Source of the DNA: Thermogemmatispora sp.
GTDB lineage: Bacteria; Chloroflexota; Ktedonobacteria; Ktedonobacterales; Ktedonobacteraceae
Direction of reading: 5' to 3'
DNA: 49,706 nt
Assembly (NCBI RefSeq): GCF_019683635.1
Contig: NZ_JADGIA010000009.1
Span: 1 to 49,706 of the forward strand
Shown: piece after piece, positions 15,696-23,020 of the stretch
Position numbering within the stretch: position 1 is the stretch's first letter
Layout: each line of letters starts with the position of its first letter
The notes under the pieces: model-generated
The model's input: only the letters and a program-made list of their open reading frames with translations
Told to the model about the DNA's origin: nothing
Databases searched by the model: none
Program-made: the position numbers and the translations under genes

Positions 15696-15790
15696 CTAGC
15701 CGGGAAGCCGACCAATTGAGAACTGGCGAGCTGCCTGGCTGTCTGTCTGCTACCTCTCTCTCCCCGGCTAGCGGACAGCCAGCCAGGTAG
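15696..15790 (+). repeat. Two interlocking inverted repeats (pseudoknot-like topology)
   Basis: Stem A: CTAGCCGGG (15696-15704) with CCCGGCTAG (15763-15771), 9 bp perfect. Stem B: CTGCCTGGCTG (15731-15741) with CAGCCAGGTAG (15780-15790), 11 bp with one G-U. The order A-B-A'-B' means that both stems together would make a pseudoknot, or that they are alternatives. Confidence 0.5.
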
Positions 15791-15820
15791 TACTTTGGCA
15801 AGAGGATAAGATAAGCTGCG

Positions 15821-15937
15821 GAATCTGTAAGTCTGGCGCGCTGGCGCCCCTCTGATTTGACTCTCTGGGCCGGCCTGACGGGTGGTAGCCTCCCCCAGGG
15901 GAAGAGGAGCGAGAAAGCGGCGAGGACTTACAGATTC
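15821..15937 (+). repeat. 13-bp perfect inverted repeat enclosing a 91-nt GC-rich segment
   Basis: GAATCTGTAAGTC (15821-15833) and GACTTACAGATTC (15925-15937). Outside the arms, AGGATA near 15803 and TATCCT at 15939-15944 could extend the pairing beyond a bulge. There is no flanking target-site duplication, which argues against a small transposable element. Confidence 0.55.
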
Positions 15938-16097
15938 GTATCCTATAGGACATACTATTACTGTCTGCTCCTCAACTGAAAGGGGGGAAGCACCATCTGC
16001 CTGGCGAGGTAGCCCAGAGATGTGCGAGCAGGCAGCAGCTTGATAGGGCGGAAGGCAATCAGAAGGTAGACAGCACACAACAAGAAGGAGCATCGCA

Positions 16098-17126
16098 ATG
16101 GCCGAAAATGTGCTTTCTGCTCCGCCGGTGCAGACGGAGCCGGAACCGACGCCGGAGCGGCCCAATCCCTGGCTCCGAGTGGCCCGTCTCTTCCTGCGGC
16201 AGCGTGAAGCCAGCATTGTGGTCGTGGCCATAGCCCTGATCATTTACTTCCAGTTCTCCAATCAGGCCTTTCTTTCAACGCAGAACATCAGGACGCTCTC
16301 CCAGTTTGTGGCTGCGACCGCCATCATTTCCGCCGGTGAGGTTATGCTCTTGATCTGTGGTGAGATTGACCTCTCGGTGGGTCAAGTCTACGCCCTGGCG
16401 CCATTTATCATGTACTTTGCCAATCAGGCGGGCCTGCCGCTGCTGGTGGGGCTGATTCTGGGGCTGATCGTCTGTGCGCTTGTGGGACTGTTCAATGGCC
16501 TGATCACCGTTATGCTGAAAGTGCCCTCTTTCATCACGACCCTGGGCACTCTGTTCCTGATCAATGGCCTGACGCTGACCATCTCTCAGGGTTTCCCAGT
16601 CTTGACGCCCTCGGAGGGGCTGATCAATGAAATCTTGGGGCACGCCTCCTACTCAGAAATCATCTGGGCCATTGCCATCACCGTCGTCATGCAGATTGTG
16701 CTCTCCTGGACGCGCTGGGGGCTGCACACGGTGGCGACCGGCGGCAATCTGCTAGGAGCCAGCGAGGTGGGAGTCAATGTGGCGCGCATCAAGATTGGAA
16801 ACTTCATGCTTTGTAGCGTACTCGGCGGCTTCGCAGGCATCCTGGAGGCCTTCCGCATTACCTCGATCGATCCCCTGGCTGGTGGCACCGACATTATGTT
16901 CATGGCGGTGGCCGGCGCGGTCATCGGGGGAACAGCCTTGACCGGTGGCCTGGGCACGATTGTCGGGGCCTTCCTGGGCACGCTCGTGCTCTCCATCCTA
17001 CGCGATGGCTTTACCCTGCTCGGGGTCAGTGCCTTCACGTTTGATATTATCCTGGGGGCGGCCATTCTGGTGGCGATGATTTTGAACGTTCGCCTGCGAC
17101 TATGGCGAGAGGCAGGGCGCGAATGA
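16098..17126 (+). CDS. Sugar ABC transporter permease (CUT2 / RbsC-like)
   Basis: 342 aa, AAGGAG 7 nt before the ATG. After a 30-residue Pro-rich cytoplasmic tail come about eight to ten hydrophobic helices. Family blocks are clear: GEIDLSVGQVYALA (the GGIDLSVG motif of RbsC-type permeases), KVPSFITTLGTLFLINGLTL, and the C-terminal GGTALTGGLGTIVGAFLGTLV. It forms the channel of a CUT2 importer together with the single-domain ATPase whose start codon overlaps its stop (ATGA at 17123-17126). A long structured gap separates it from the binding-protein gene. Confidence 0.92.
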   Translation: MAENVLSAPPVQTEPEPTPERPNPWLRVARLFLRQREASIVVVAIALIIYFQFSNQAFLSTQNIRTLSQFVAATAIISAGEVMLLICGEIDLSVGQVYALAPFIMYFANQAGLPLLVGLILGLIVCALVGLFNGLITVMLKVPSFITTLGTLFLINGLTLTISQGFPVLTPSEGLINEILGHASYSEIIWAIAITVVMQIVLSWTRWGLHTVATGGNLLGASEVGVNVARIKIGNFMLCSVLGGFAGILEAFRITSIDPLAGGTDIMFMAVAGAVIGGTALTGGLGTIVGAFLGTLVLSILRDGFTLLGVSAFTFDIILGAAILVAMILNVRLRLWREAGRE

Positions 17127-17914
17127 GTGAGTCTACAACGACAGAGGTGATCCGCACAGAGGGGCTGGTCAAGCGCTTTGGTGCGGTGACAGCTCTCAAT
17201 GGTGTCAGTCTCTACCTGCGCCAGGGTGAGGTTCTGGGCCTGGTCGGCGACAATGGGGCCGGCAAGTCGACACTGATCAAGATCCTGACAGGCTTCCTGC
17301 AGCCTGATGAGGGCCGCATCTTTATCGACGGCAGAGAGGTCCGCCTGCGCTCGGTCTCCCATGCGCGTTCACTGGGCATCGAGACCGTCTATCAGGATCT
17401 GGCTCTCGTGAATGAATTGAGCGTCTATCACAACATGTTTCTGAAGCGTGAGTCGCTGCTGAATCCTTTGCCGTTGCTCAATAATTGGCGTATGCGCCGC
17501 CTGGCGCGCGAGTATCTGGAGAGTATGGGGGTCAATATCCCTTCGGTCGATACGGAGGTGGCCCGGCTCTCGGGAGGCCAGCGTCAATCGATTGCTATTG
17601 CGCGCGCGGTCTACTCACGGGCGCGCATTTTGCTGTTGGATGAGCCGCTGGCGGCGATGGGGGCCAAGGAAGGCAGCCTGATTATGAATCTGATTCGTAC
17701 GCTCAAGAGCGAGAGTCAGGTCTCGATCATTATGATCGCCCACAACTATGCCCAGGTACTGGAGATCTGTGATCGCGTCAATCTCCTGCAGCACGGCCAG
17801 ATTGCCCTGGATAAGCCGGCGGGGCAGACCTCGGTTGAGGAGCTGACAGAGCTGGTGATGCGCGAATATCGGATCGGGGCCAATCAGCGCCGGCAGCCGA
17901 TGGCGGGTCGCTAG
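17123..17914 (+). CDS. Sugar ABC transporter ATP-binding protein, single nucleotide-binding domain (FrcA-like)
   Basis: 263 aa from ATG 17123, overlapping the permease stop by 4 nt; an ATG at 17102 lacks a better site. Walker A is GDNGAGKST, the signature is LSGGQRQ, Walker B is ILLLDEP followed by LAAMG, and the switch His is in IAHN. Most CUT2 systems use a double-domain ATPase of about 500 aa (RbsA, XylG); this one has a single domain, as in the fructose importer FrcA type, and so should work as a homodimer. It powers uptake through the permease just upstream. The C-terminal tail is short and shows no regulatory domain. Confidence 0.9.
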   Translation: MSESTTTEVIRTEGLVKRFGAVTALNGVSLYLRQGEVLGLVGDNGAGKSTLIKILTGFLQPDEGRIFIDGREVRLRSVSHARSLGIETVYQDLALVNELSVYHNMFLKRESLLNPLPLLNNWRMRRLAREYLESMGVNIPSVDTEVARLSGGQRQSIAIARAVYSRARILLLDEPLAAMGAKEGSLIMNLIRTLKSESQVSIIMIAHNYAQVLEICDRVNLLQHGQIALDKPAGQTSVEELTELVMREYRIGANQRRQPMAGR

Positions 17915-17980
17915 CCTGCTGCTGGCCTGAGCGATCGATCTACGTGCGCGGTTTCGGTCCGCTGGGAGCGCTCTCTTGGC

Positions 17981-18010
17981 TTGACAGGGCTGCTCGCCGG
18001 GTGCTATGTT
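17981..18010 (+). promoter_or_regulatory. Promoter of the LLM oxidoreductase gene
   Basis: Perfect -35 TTGACA (17981-17986), 18-nt spacer, -10 TATGTT (18005-18010). It suggests that the oxidoreductase can be made independently of the upstream transporter. Confidence 0.5.
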
Positions 18011-18076
18011 GCTCGGCAGATGAGCGCCTGTTGAGGCTGCTCTCCTATTGCATGAGAGAAGGAAGAGAGAAGACCT

Positions 18077-19066
18077 ATGCAGCAAGAGAGCACCGCTTCT
18101 GCTCACGGACAAGGGACTGCTAACCAGCCGGGGCGCGAGCGTGTTGGGCTGGCGCTCTTTGGGCGCGCCGGTGTGCCTCATCTCCTAGAGAGGCTTCGTC
18201 AGGCCGAGCAGGCTGGTGTGCGCCAATTCTGGATGACGCAGCTACCGACCTCGCCGGATACCCTGACGCTGTTTGCTGCGGCCCTGGTGCAGACGGAGCG
18301 CATCCGCCTGGGAACGGCGATTGTGCCGACCTACCCGCGGCATCCCCTGGTGATGGCTCAGCAGGCTTACACGCTGGAGGAGCTGGGGCCGGGTCGCCTG
18401 CGCCTTGGAGTGGGGACCAGCCATCGCCACTCAATTGAGGGGGTCTACGGCTTCTCGATGGTGGAGCCGTTGGAGCAGCTCCGCGAGTATGTGAGCATCC
18501 TGAGAGCGGCGCTGTGGGATGGCGCTGTGGACGTTCAGGGACGCTTCTACACGGCGCACGCCACCTTTCCGCAGCCGGTGCGCGTTCCCATTCTGGTGTC
18601 GGCCCTGCGGAGCCGGGCCTTTCGACTGGCGGGCGAGTTAGCCGATGGAGCCATTTCGTGGATGTGCCCCCATTCCTATCTGTTGGAGAAGGCCAGGCCG
18701 GCTCTGGTCGAAGGGGCTACCTCACGTGGGCGTCCGGTACCGCCCTTGTTGGCTCATGTGCCGGTAGTGTTAGGGAGAGATTGGGGGGCAGTTCTGGAGG
18801 TGGCGCGCAAGCATCTCGGCTTTTATGGGCGCGCGCCCTTCTATCGCAACATGTTCGCGGATGCGGGCTATCCCCTGGGAGCCGACGGTCTGCTGCCAGA
18901 AGAGCTGGTCAGGAACCTGGTGGTCTGGGGAGACGAGGCCACGGTGGCTGCTCGTCTGCGCGAGCTGCTGGCACAGGGGCTGGATGAGCTGGTGGTGACC
19001 CTGGTGCCAGTGGCTGACGAGGGGCGCGAGCTAGAGCGCCTCATGGAGCTGCTAGGCACCCTGTAG
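18077..19066 (+). CDS. LLM class (luciferase-like, probably F420-dependent) oxidoreductase
   Basis: 329 aa. After a 20-residue polar leader the protein shows the bacterial-luciferase-like TIM barrel: RERVGLALFGRAGVPHLLERLRQAEQAGV, then FWMTQ, RIRLGTAIVPTYPRHPLVMAQQA (the typical T-x-V block), GPGRLRLGVGTSHR, and VPILVSALRSRAFRLAGELADG. The last is the conserved strand/helix that in F420 enzymes of this group contacts the cofactor. Length (about 330) fits the F420-dependent LLM subgroup rather than the FMN monooxygenases of about 440 aa; the cofactor assignment is inference. Substrate unknown. It follows the ABC importer by 160 bp but has its own promoter, so a link to sugar use is not certain. 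Confidence 0.85.
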   Translation: MQQESTASAHGQGTANQPGRERVGLALFGRAGVPHLLERLRQAEQAGVRQFWMTQLPTSPDTLTLFAAALVQTERIRLGTAIVPTYPRHPLVMAQQAYTLEELGPGRLRLGVGTSHRHSIEGVYGFSMVEPLEQLREYVSILRAALWDGAVDVQGRFYTAHATFPQPVRVPILVSALRSRAFRLAGELADGAISWMCPHSYLLEKARPALVEGATSRGRPVPPLLAHVPVVLGRDWGAVLEVARKHLGFYGRAPFYRNMFADAGYPLGADGLLPEELVRNLVVWGDEATVAARLRELLAQGLDELVVTLVPVADEGRELERLMELLGTL

Positions 19067-19111
19067 CCAGCCGACTGGGGTGAGAGTCTGCGCTGCCCCT
19101 TGAAGGGGGTA

Positions 19112-19122
19112 TGTGATACAAT
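19112..19122 (+). promoter_or_regulatory. Extended -10 promoter of the HtrA-like gene
   Basis: TGTGATACAAT: TGn-extended -10 with TACAAT (19117-19122). It lies inside the longest possible reading frame of the protease gene and so argues for the downstream start at 19202. Confidence 0.4.
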
Positions 19123-19201
19123 AGAAAGCAATCTCATTGATTCGCGGCCTCGCACGCTCGGCGAAAAATGGGGTTCCACAGCAGAAAGCGCAATTGCAGC
19201 T

Positions 19202-20182
19202 ATGATGGAAACAGAAGAACGCGATGCACAGGCTCTTGATGCCTATTCGCGCGCGGTAACGACAGCAGCGGAGCGGGTGGGGCCGGCAGTAGTGCGAATT
19301 GACGTTGAGCGCGGCGGGCTGCGCTGGCCATACTTTTCCCCGGGGTATGGGGGGCCCGGCTTCGACGCGACCGGGCTGGGCTCCGGCTTCCTCTTCGCCT
19401 CCGATGGACAGGTGCTGACCAATGCCCACGTTGTCGAGGGCGCGCGGCGCATTCGGGTAACGCTGGCCGATGGGCGCTCCTTTGATGCCGGCCTGGTCGG
19501 TGCCGATCCTGATGCCGATGTTGCTCTCCTGCGTATCGGCGCGGACCGTCTACCGGTCGCCGAATTTGGACGGGGAAAGCTGCGTGTGGGCCAGCTGGTG
19601 ATTGCCGTAGGCAACCCCTACGGATTGAACTGGACCGTGACTGCGGGGGTTGTCAGCGCCCTCGGGCGTACGCTGGAGGGGCGTGGAGGGCGTCGCCTCA
19701 CCAACCTCATTCAGACCGATACCCCCATCAACCCAGGCAACTCGGGCGGCCCGCTGGTTGACAGCTCTGGGCGGGTCGTTGGCATGACGACCGCGATGGT
19801 CGCTCTGGCTCAGGGATTGGGCTTCTCGATCCCTCTGGAGACGCTCCAGGGAGCCATCGCGCGTATCACGCGTGGCAGCACAGCACGAGCTGGAAGCGTG
19901 GCGCTGGGAGTTGGGGGCATGCGCGTCCTGCTAGACCCGGCTCTGCGGCGCAGCGCCCAGCTCAACCAGGTCAGCGGTATGGAGCTGCTGGAAGTCCACC
20001 ATGACAGCCCCGCTGAGCGGGCCGGCCTGCGCCGTCTTGATATCATTGTGGCCGCCGACGGTGAGCCAGTCTCTGAGCCGCGCGACCTGCAGCGTATTGT
20101 GCGGCGCCATTTGCCCGGTGAGCGCCTGGTTGTGAACTTCCTGCGCGATGGCAAGTTGCGCCGGGTAACCGCTGTCCTCTAA
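19202..20182 (+). CDS. HtrA/DegP-like trypsin-fold serine protease with PDZ domain
   Basis: 326 aa from the ATG pair at 19202/19205; the frame is open to 19100 but that part contains the promoter. The catalytic triad is complete: His76 (LTNAHVVEG), Asp106 (DADVALLRI) and Ser181 (INPGNSGGPLVD). The oxyanion and LA-loop blocks (IAVGNPYGLNWTVTAGVVSA, QTDTPINPGN) are typical. Residues about 245-326 are a PDZ domain (ELLEVHHDSPAERAGLRRLDIIVAADGEPV). No signal peptide or membrane anchor is visible, so it looks cytoplasmic, unlike most HtrA proteins that act outside the cytoplasm. It probably degrades or refolds damaged proteins. It is followed by a structured element and the convergent msrA gene. 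Confidence 0.9.
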   Translation: MMETEERDAQALDAYSRAVTTAAERVGPAVVRIDVERGGLRWPYFSPGYGGPGFDATGLGSGFLFASDGQVLTNAHVVEGARRIRVTLADGRSFDAGLVGADPDADVALLRIGADRLPVAEFGRGKLRVGQLVIAVGNPYGLNWTVTAGVVSALGRTLEGRGGRRLTNLIQTDTPINPGNSGGPLVDSSGRVVGMTTAMVALAQGLGFSIPLETLQGAIARITRGSTARAGSVALGVGGMRVLLDPALRRSAQLNQVSGMELLEVHHDSPAERAGLRRLDIIVAADGEPVSEPRDLQRIVRRHLPGERLVVNFLRDGKLRRVTAVL

Positions 20183-20250
20183 GAGCGACCGCCTCCTAGC
20201 GGACCCGACTGTTGCCACTGTTCCGCTCCCCATTTATCAGCGAAGCAGAA

Positions 20251-20366
20251 GGTGACCCCAGGCAGGCCCTCTGCCCTGGCTCTTACGAGTGCTGCAGAGA
20301 GGGCGAGCCGGGAGAAGATACCTGAAACAATCAGACAGGTGTCTGTTCTCTCCCCCTGGGGTCACC
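20251..20366. terminator. 12-bp inverted repeat with branched interior between convergent htrA-like and msrA genes
   Basis: GGTGACCCCAGG (20251-20262) and CCTGGGGTCACC (20355-20366) are perfectly complementary. The 92-nt interior has further helices: GCCCTCT with AGAGGGC, GGCTC with GAGCC, and ACCTG with CAGGT around an 11-nt loop. It lies 69 nt after one stop and 64 nt before the other, so it may be a bidirectional terminator; the branched fold could also be an RNA element. Confidence 0.45.
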
Positions 20367-20429
20367 GCTCTTCCGTTCGCTCTCGGACCCGGCTCCCAGC
20401 GCCTACGGACGCGTCCCCTCTCTGGCGAG

Positions 20430-20993
20430 CTACGCGCGCGCCTGGTCTTCCTTAACGACCGGAGTGTACTCCCTCAACAGCTTCTGCACCTTGGGTGTAA
20501 TGACTATCATGCAGTAGGGCTGGTTAGGGTGACGATCGTAGTAGTCGCGGTGGTAGTCTTCGGCAGGGTAGAAGTTGCTGAACGGCACGATCTCTGTCAC
20601 AATCGGGTCGCGGTAGGTCCGCGCGCGCTCCAGGGCCTCCTTTGAAGCCAGGGCGATGCGCCGTTGCTCATCGTCATGGTAGAAAATGGCTGAGCGGTAC
20701 TGTGTACCGACGTCGTTCCCCTGACGATTAAGCGTCGTTGGATCGTGGATGTGCCAGAAGATGTCAAGTAACTGTTCGTAGGAGATGACTCGCGGATCGT
20801 AGCGGATCTGAACGGCCTCGGCGGCCCCAGTCTTTCCCGAGCAGACCTGTTCATAGCTGGGGTTCGGAACCTGGGAAGCGGCGTAGCCGGGAGTGACGCT
20901 CTCCACTCCTTTGACGCGCTTGAAGACCGCTTCGGTGCACCAGAAGCAGCCTCCCGCGAGCGTGGCCAGCTCCAACTGGTCGTGGTCACTCAT
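20430..20993 (-). CDS. msrA: Peptide-methionine (S)-S-oxide reductase MsrA
   Basis: 187 aa from ATG 20993 (GAGG 6 nt upstream). The family signature [13 protein letters not shown] is at the N-terminus with the catalytic cysteine Cys16 and the following Phe-Trp. Further blocks are [51 protein letters not shown], and the C-terminal [11 protein letters not shown]. The enzyme reduces methionine-S-sulfoxide in proteins at the expense of thioredoxin. A resolving cysteine is possible at the GSG/CSG site (Cys about 57). No MsrB domain is fused. It sits convergently beside the HtrA-like protease, another protein-quality gene. Confidence 0.95.
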   Translation of the reverse strand: MSDHDQLELATLAGGCFWCTEAVFKRVKGVESVTPGYAASQVPNPSYEQVCSGKTGAAEAVQIRYDPRVISYEQLLDIFWHIHDPTTLNRQGNDVGTQYRSAIFYHDDEQRRIALASKEALERARTYRDPIVTEIVPFSNFYPAEDYHRDYYDRHPNQPYCMIVITPKVQKLLREYTPVVKEDQARA

Positions 20994-21033
20994 AGAACAC
21001 CTCGTTTCTCTCACATTCTCTCTGCGTCCCTGT

Positions 21034-21044
21034 ACTCTATCACA
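21034..21044 (-). promoter_or_regulatory. Candidate extended -10 promoter of msrA
   Basis: On the minus strand TGTGATAGAGT (TGn-TAGAGT), 41 nt before the msrA start. It is the third example of a TGTGATA-type element in the window. Confidence 0.3.
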
Positions 21045-21346
21045 GTCAACGGGGTGGTCACAATCTCAGCCGTGAGCGCCAAGAGCGATAGATGCTGATA
21101 CTGAAGATCCTCTCTTGCTGGCCTGGCTGTTCTGCCTGTTCGCTGCAGCCTCTTTTCTCCAGCGGGAGGGATCTGTCTCCAGGGAAGCTGCTTAGCTCGT
21201 GAGTATGGGTGAAGCTGGTCGCCCTTTCCTTTTCACGGAAGCCAGAGACAAGCGTCATTACAGAGTGTAGGTAGAGTGGCAACACTCTTCCTGGGGTGAC
21301 GAAAGAACGAGTGTAGGCGCCGTGAAGCACAAAGGAGCGAAACACT

Positions 21347-21679
21347 ATGCTGCCCTTTCTCATTCTAATCGTCTGCATGCTATTGCTTGGCGGCCTGGTG
21401 GTTCTCTGCTATCTCTATCTGCGCTGTGGCCTGGGCCGGCCACGGCTCATGTATCTCAGCCGCTGGCCTGAGCACTGGCGGGCCAATGCCAGCGCTGGCA
21501 GATCCCGCTATCCGGCGGAGCCGATCCAGCCGACCATGAACGATGAGAGTCTGCTGCTGGCCGTCAACATCCCGGTAGGCGAAACCAGTCGTCAGGCCCG
21601 CCTCATCGCCTTCCTCCTGCTCAGTGGCCTACTCCTGAGTACCCTTCTCCTCCTGCTGGCTCTTGGAAGCCAGCTCTAA
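21347..21679 (+). CDS. Small two-pass membrane protein of unknown function
   Basis: 110 aa, AAGGAG 9 nt before the ATG. Not a family I recognise. It starts with a very hydrophobic helix (about residues 3-26, Leu/Val/Ile-rich), has a polar middle of about 55 residues that is rich in Arg, Pro and Ser, and ends with a second hydrophobic helix (about 86-107, mostly Leu). The good ribosome binding site and the clear two-helix pattern support a real gene. It converges on the methyltransferase gene, 75 bp away. Confidence 0.6.
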   Translation: MLPFLILIVCMLLLGGLVVLCYLYLRCGLGRPRLMYLSRWPEHWRANASAGRSRYPAEPIQPTMNDESLLLAVNIPVGETSRQARLIAFLLLSGLLLSTLLLLLALGSQL

Positions 21680-21754
21680 CCCACGGTCACACTGGGGCGA
21701 GTTGGAGCCAGGTCAGTCAGGCCGAGTCGGCGGATTGAGGACGGGCCAGGGAAC

Positions 21755-22666
21755 TCAGGCCGGAGATGAGGCCGTTGGCTTCTGGCCCCAGACTGTCACC
21801 AGGGTCCAGATAGCACAGAAATCGTCCTGTTGCATCTCTGCCAGAGCCTGCTGCATCTGACGCTGTAGCTTCTCGCGTTCAATCAAGCCGGTACCTAACA
21901 AGAACGGTTGAATCAGCTCCAGGCCCATCAGGCAGTCTTTAAAGAGGCCATAGTAGGCAGGGGTATCGATTGACCATTCAATGGCGGTCGCATGGAGGCG
22001 CACCTGCTGGAATCCGGCCTGGCGCAGCAAGCGCGGAAGTACGGGAGTGATACCAACATGGCGTCCATCAGGCGAAAAACTGCGACCAGCCATCTTTAGC
22101 ACGCGTGTTCCCAGCTCGTGCAATGCGCTTAGCGTCGGGCTGGTTGTCAGAGACAGCTCGCCTTCGGTCAGACGGAGTACGGCCCCTGGCTTCAGCAGGC
22201 GATACCCTTCGGCCACCAGCCGTGGCCAGGCTGCGGGCAGCATGAAGCCAGACAGCAGGCGGCCATTCACCAGATCAAAAGCTGCCTCGGGGAAGGCCAG
22301 CGGCTCTGTGACATCCATTACCTGAAAGCTGGCGTTGGCCAGGCGGCGTGTCTGGGCCTGGACCGTCGCGTACTCCACCACTGCCGGACTGATATCGACC
22401 CCGATCACCTCGGCATCGGGATAGGCGCGCGCCAGGTCCAGAACCCAGCCACCTGGGCCACAGGCCAGGTCAAGCACTCTGGCCTCCGGGGGCAGCGTCA
22501 GCCCCTCGGGAAAGAGGCCGCCCATACCCTCGGTGATGATGCGCTCCTGCATCGTCAGGCGAGCCAGTTCGCCTGGATTCTCGGGATCGATCACATACAT
22601 ATGCCGGCGTTCGGCCAATGCCTCGCTAGACTGGGGCTCTGCTGGCTGCTCCGCTGAACTGCTCAT
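21755..22666 (-). CDS. Class I SAM-dependent methyltransferase
   Basis: 303 aa. After a 45-residue N-terminal stretch the Rossmann-like fold begins with motif I VLDLACGPGGW (about residues 65-75). Then come the acidic end of strand 2 (VIGVDIS), motif for strand 4 (FDLVNGRLL) and the post-II block RLLKPGAVLRLTEGE. The C-terminal 110 residues are helical and may form a lid that binds the acceptor. It belongs to the broad UbiE/Methyltransf_25-like group; the acceptor is unknown. AGGT lies just upstream of the ATG at 22666. It appears to be a single gene. Confidence 0.85.
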   Translation of the reverse strand: MSSSAEQPAEPQSSEALAERRHMYVIDPENPGELARLTMQERIITEGMGGLFPEGLTLPPEARVLDLACGPGGWVLDLARAYPDAEVIGVDISPAVVEYATVQAQTRRLANASFQVMDVTEPLAFPEAAFDLVNGRLLSGFMLPAAWPRLVAEGYRLLKPGAVLRLTEGELSLTTSPTLSALHELGTRVLKMAGRSFSPDGRHVGITPVLPRLLRQAGFQQVRLHATAIEWSIDTPAYYGLFKDCLMGLELIQPFLLGTGLIEREKLQRQMQQALAEMQQDDFCAIWTLVTVWGQKPTASSPA

Positions 22667-23020
22667 AGTCTACCTGTCCCTCATCATCGCTCTGCTAGAG
22701 TAGAGGAAGGCTGCGGCTTCTGGGCGGGCCGGAAAGCAGCGCCACCACGCTTGCTCAGCCCTTGAGAAGCAATCACCCCTCCTGCTCGCCGTTCTTACTC
22801 TGCCCTACCAGGATAGCATTACTGCTGACCCTGCGCCAAGCTCAGCAATTGACGCAGATGCAGTCGGAGCACGCAGAAGCCGATCAAGGGCGCGAGAGGC
22901 GGAGATCTGTCGTCCTCCATAATGATGAAGAGCGCGGTGGTAAGGCAGAAGCCAGCGGTACACCACCGCGCTCACTCGAACTGGAGTCAAAGCAGAGCCA
23001 GAGGGAAGAGCGGAGCACTG
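22667..23020. other. Intergenic region after the leftward catabolic operon
   Basis: 354 bp. It holds the strong hairpin at 22930-22973 that ends the SDR operon and the upstream region of the methyltransferase gene. No clear promoter hexamers and no gene were found. Confidence 0.4.
22930..22973 (-). terminator. Terminator-like hairpin of the TetR/SDR/Hyu operon
   Basis: GAGCGCGGTGGT (22930-22941) and ACCACCGCGCTC (22962-22973) form a perfect 12-bp stem with a 20-nt loop, about 47 nt after the SDR stop codon. No T-tract follows on the transcribed strand. Confidence 0.6.

Larger units (their letters stand above)
15667..16097 (+). other. Long structured gap between binding-protein and permease genes
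   Basis: 431 bp, unusually long for a gap inside a transporter operon, and without a gene. It contains two crossing inverted repeats (15696-15790), then a 13-bp perfect inverted repeat enclosing 91 nt (15821-15937), then the palindrome TCCTATAGGA (15941-15950). It could be a terminator/processing region that lets the binding protein be made in excess, a regulatory RNA, or both. Confidence 0.5.

Noticed and set aside
15821-15937. Miniature transposable element with 13-bp terminal repeats
   Set aside because: No target-site duplication flanks it, and no second copy of the arms was found in the window.
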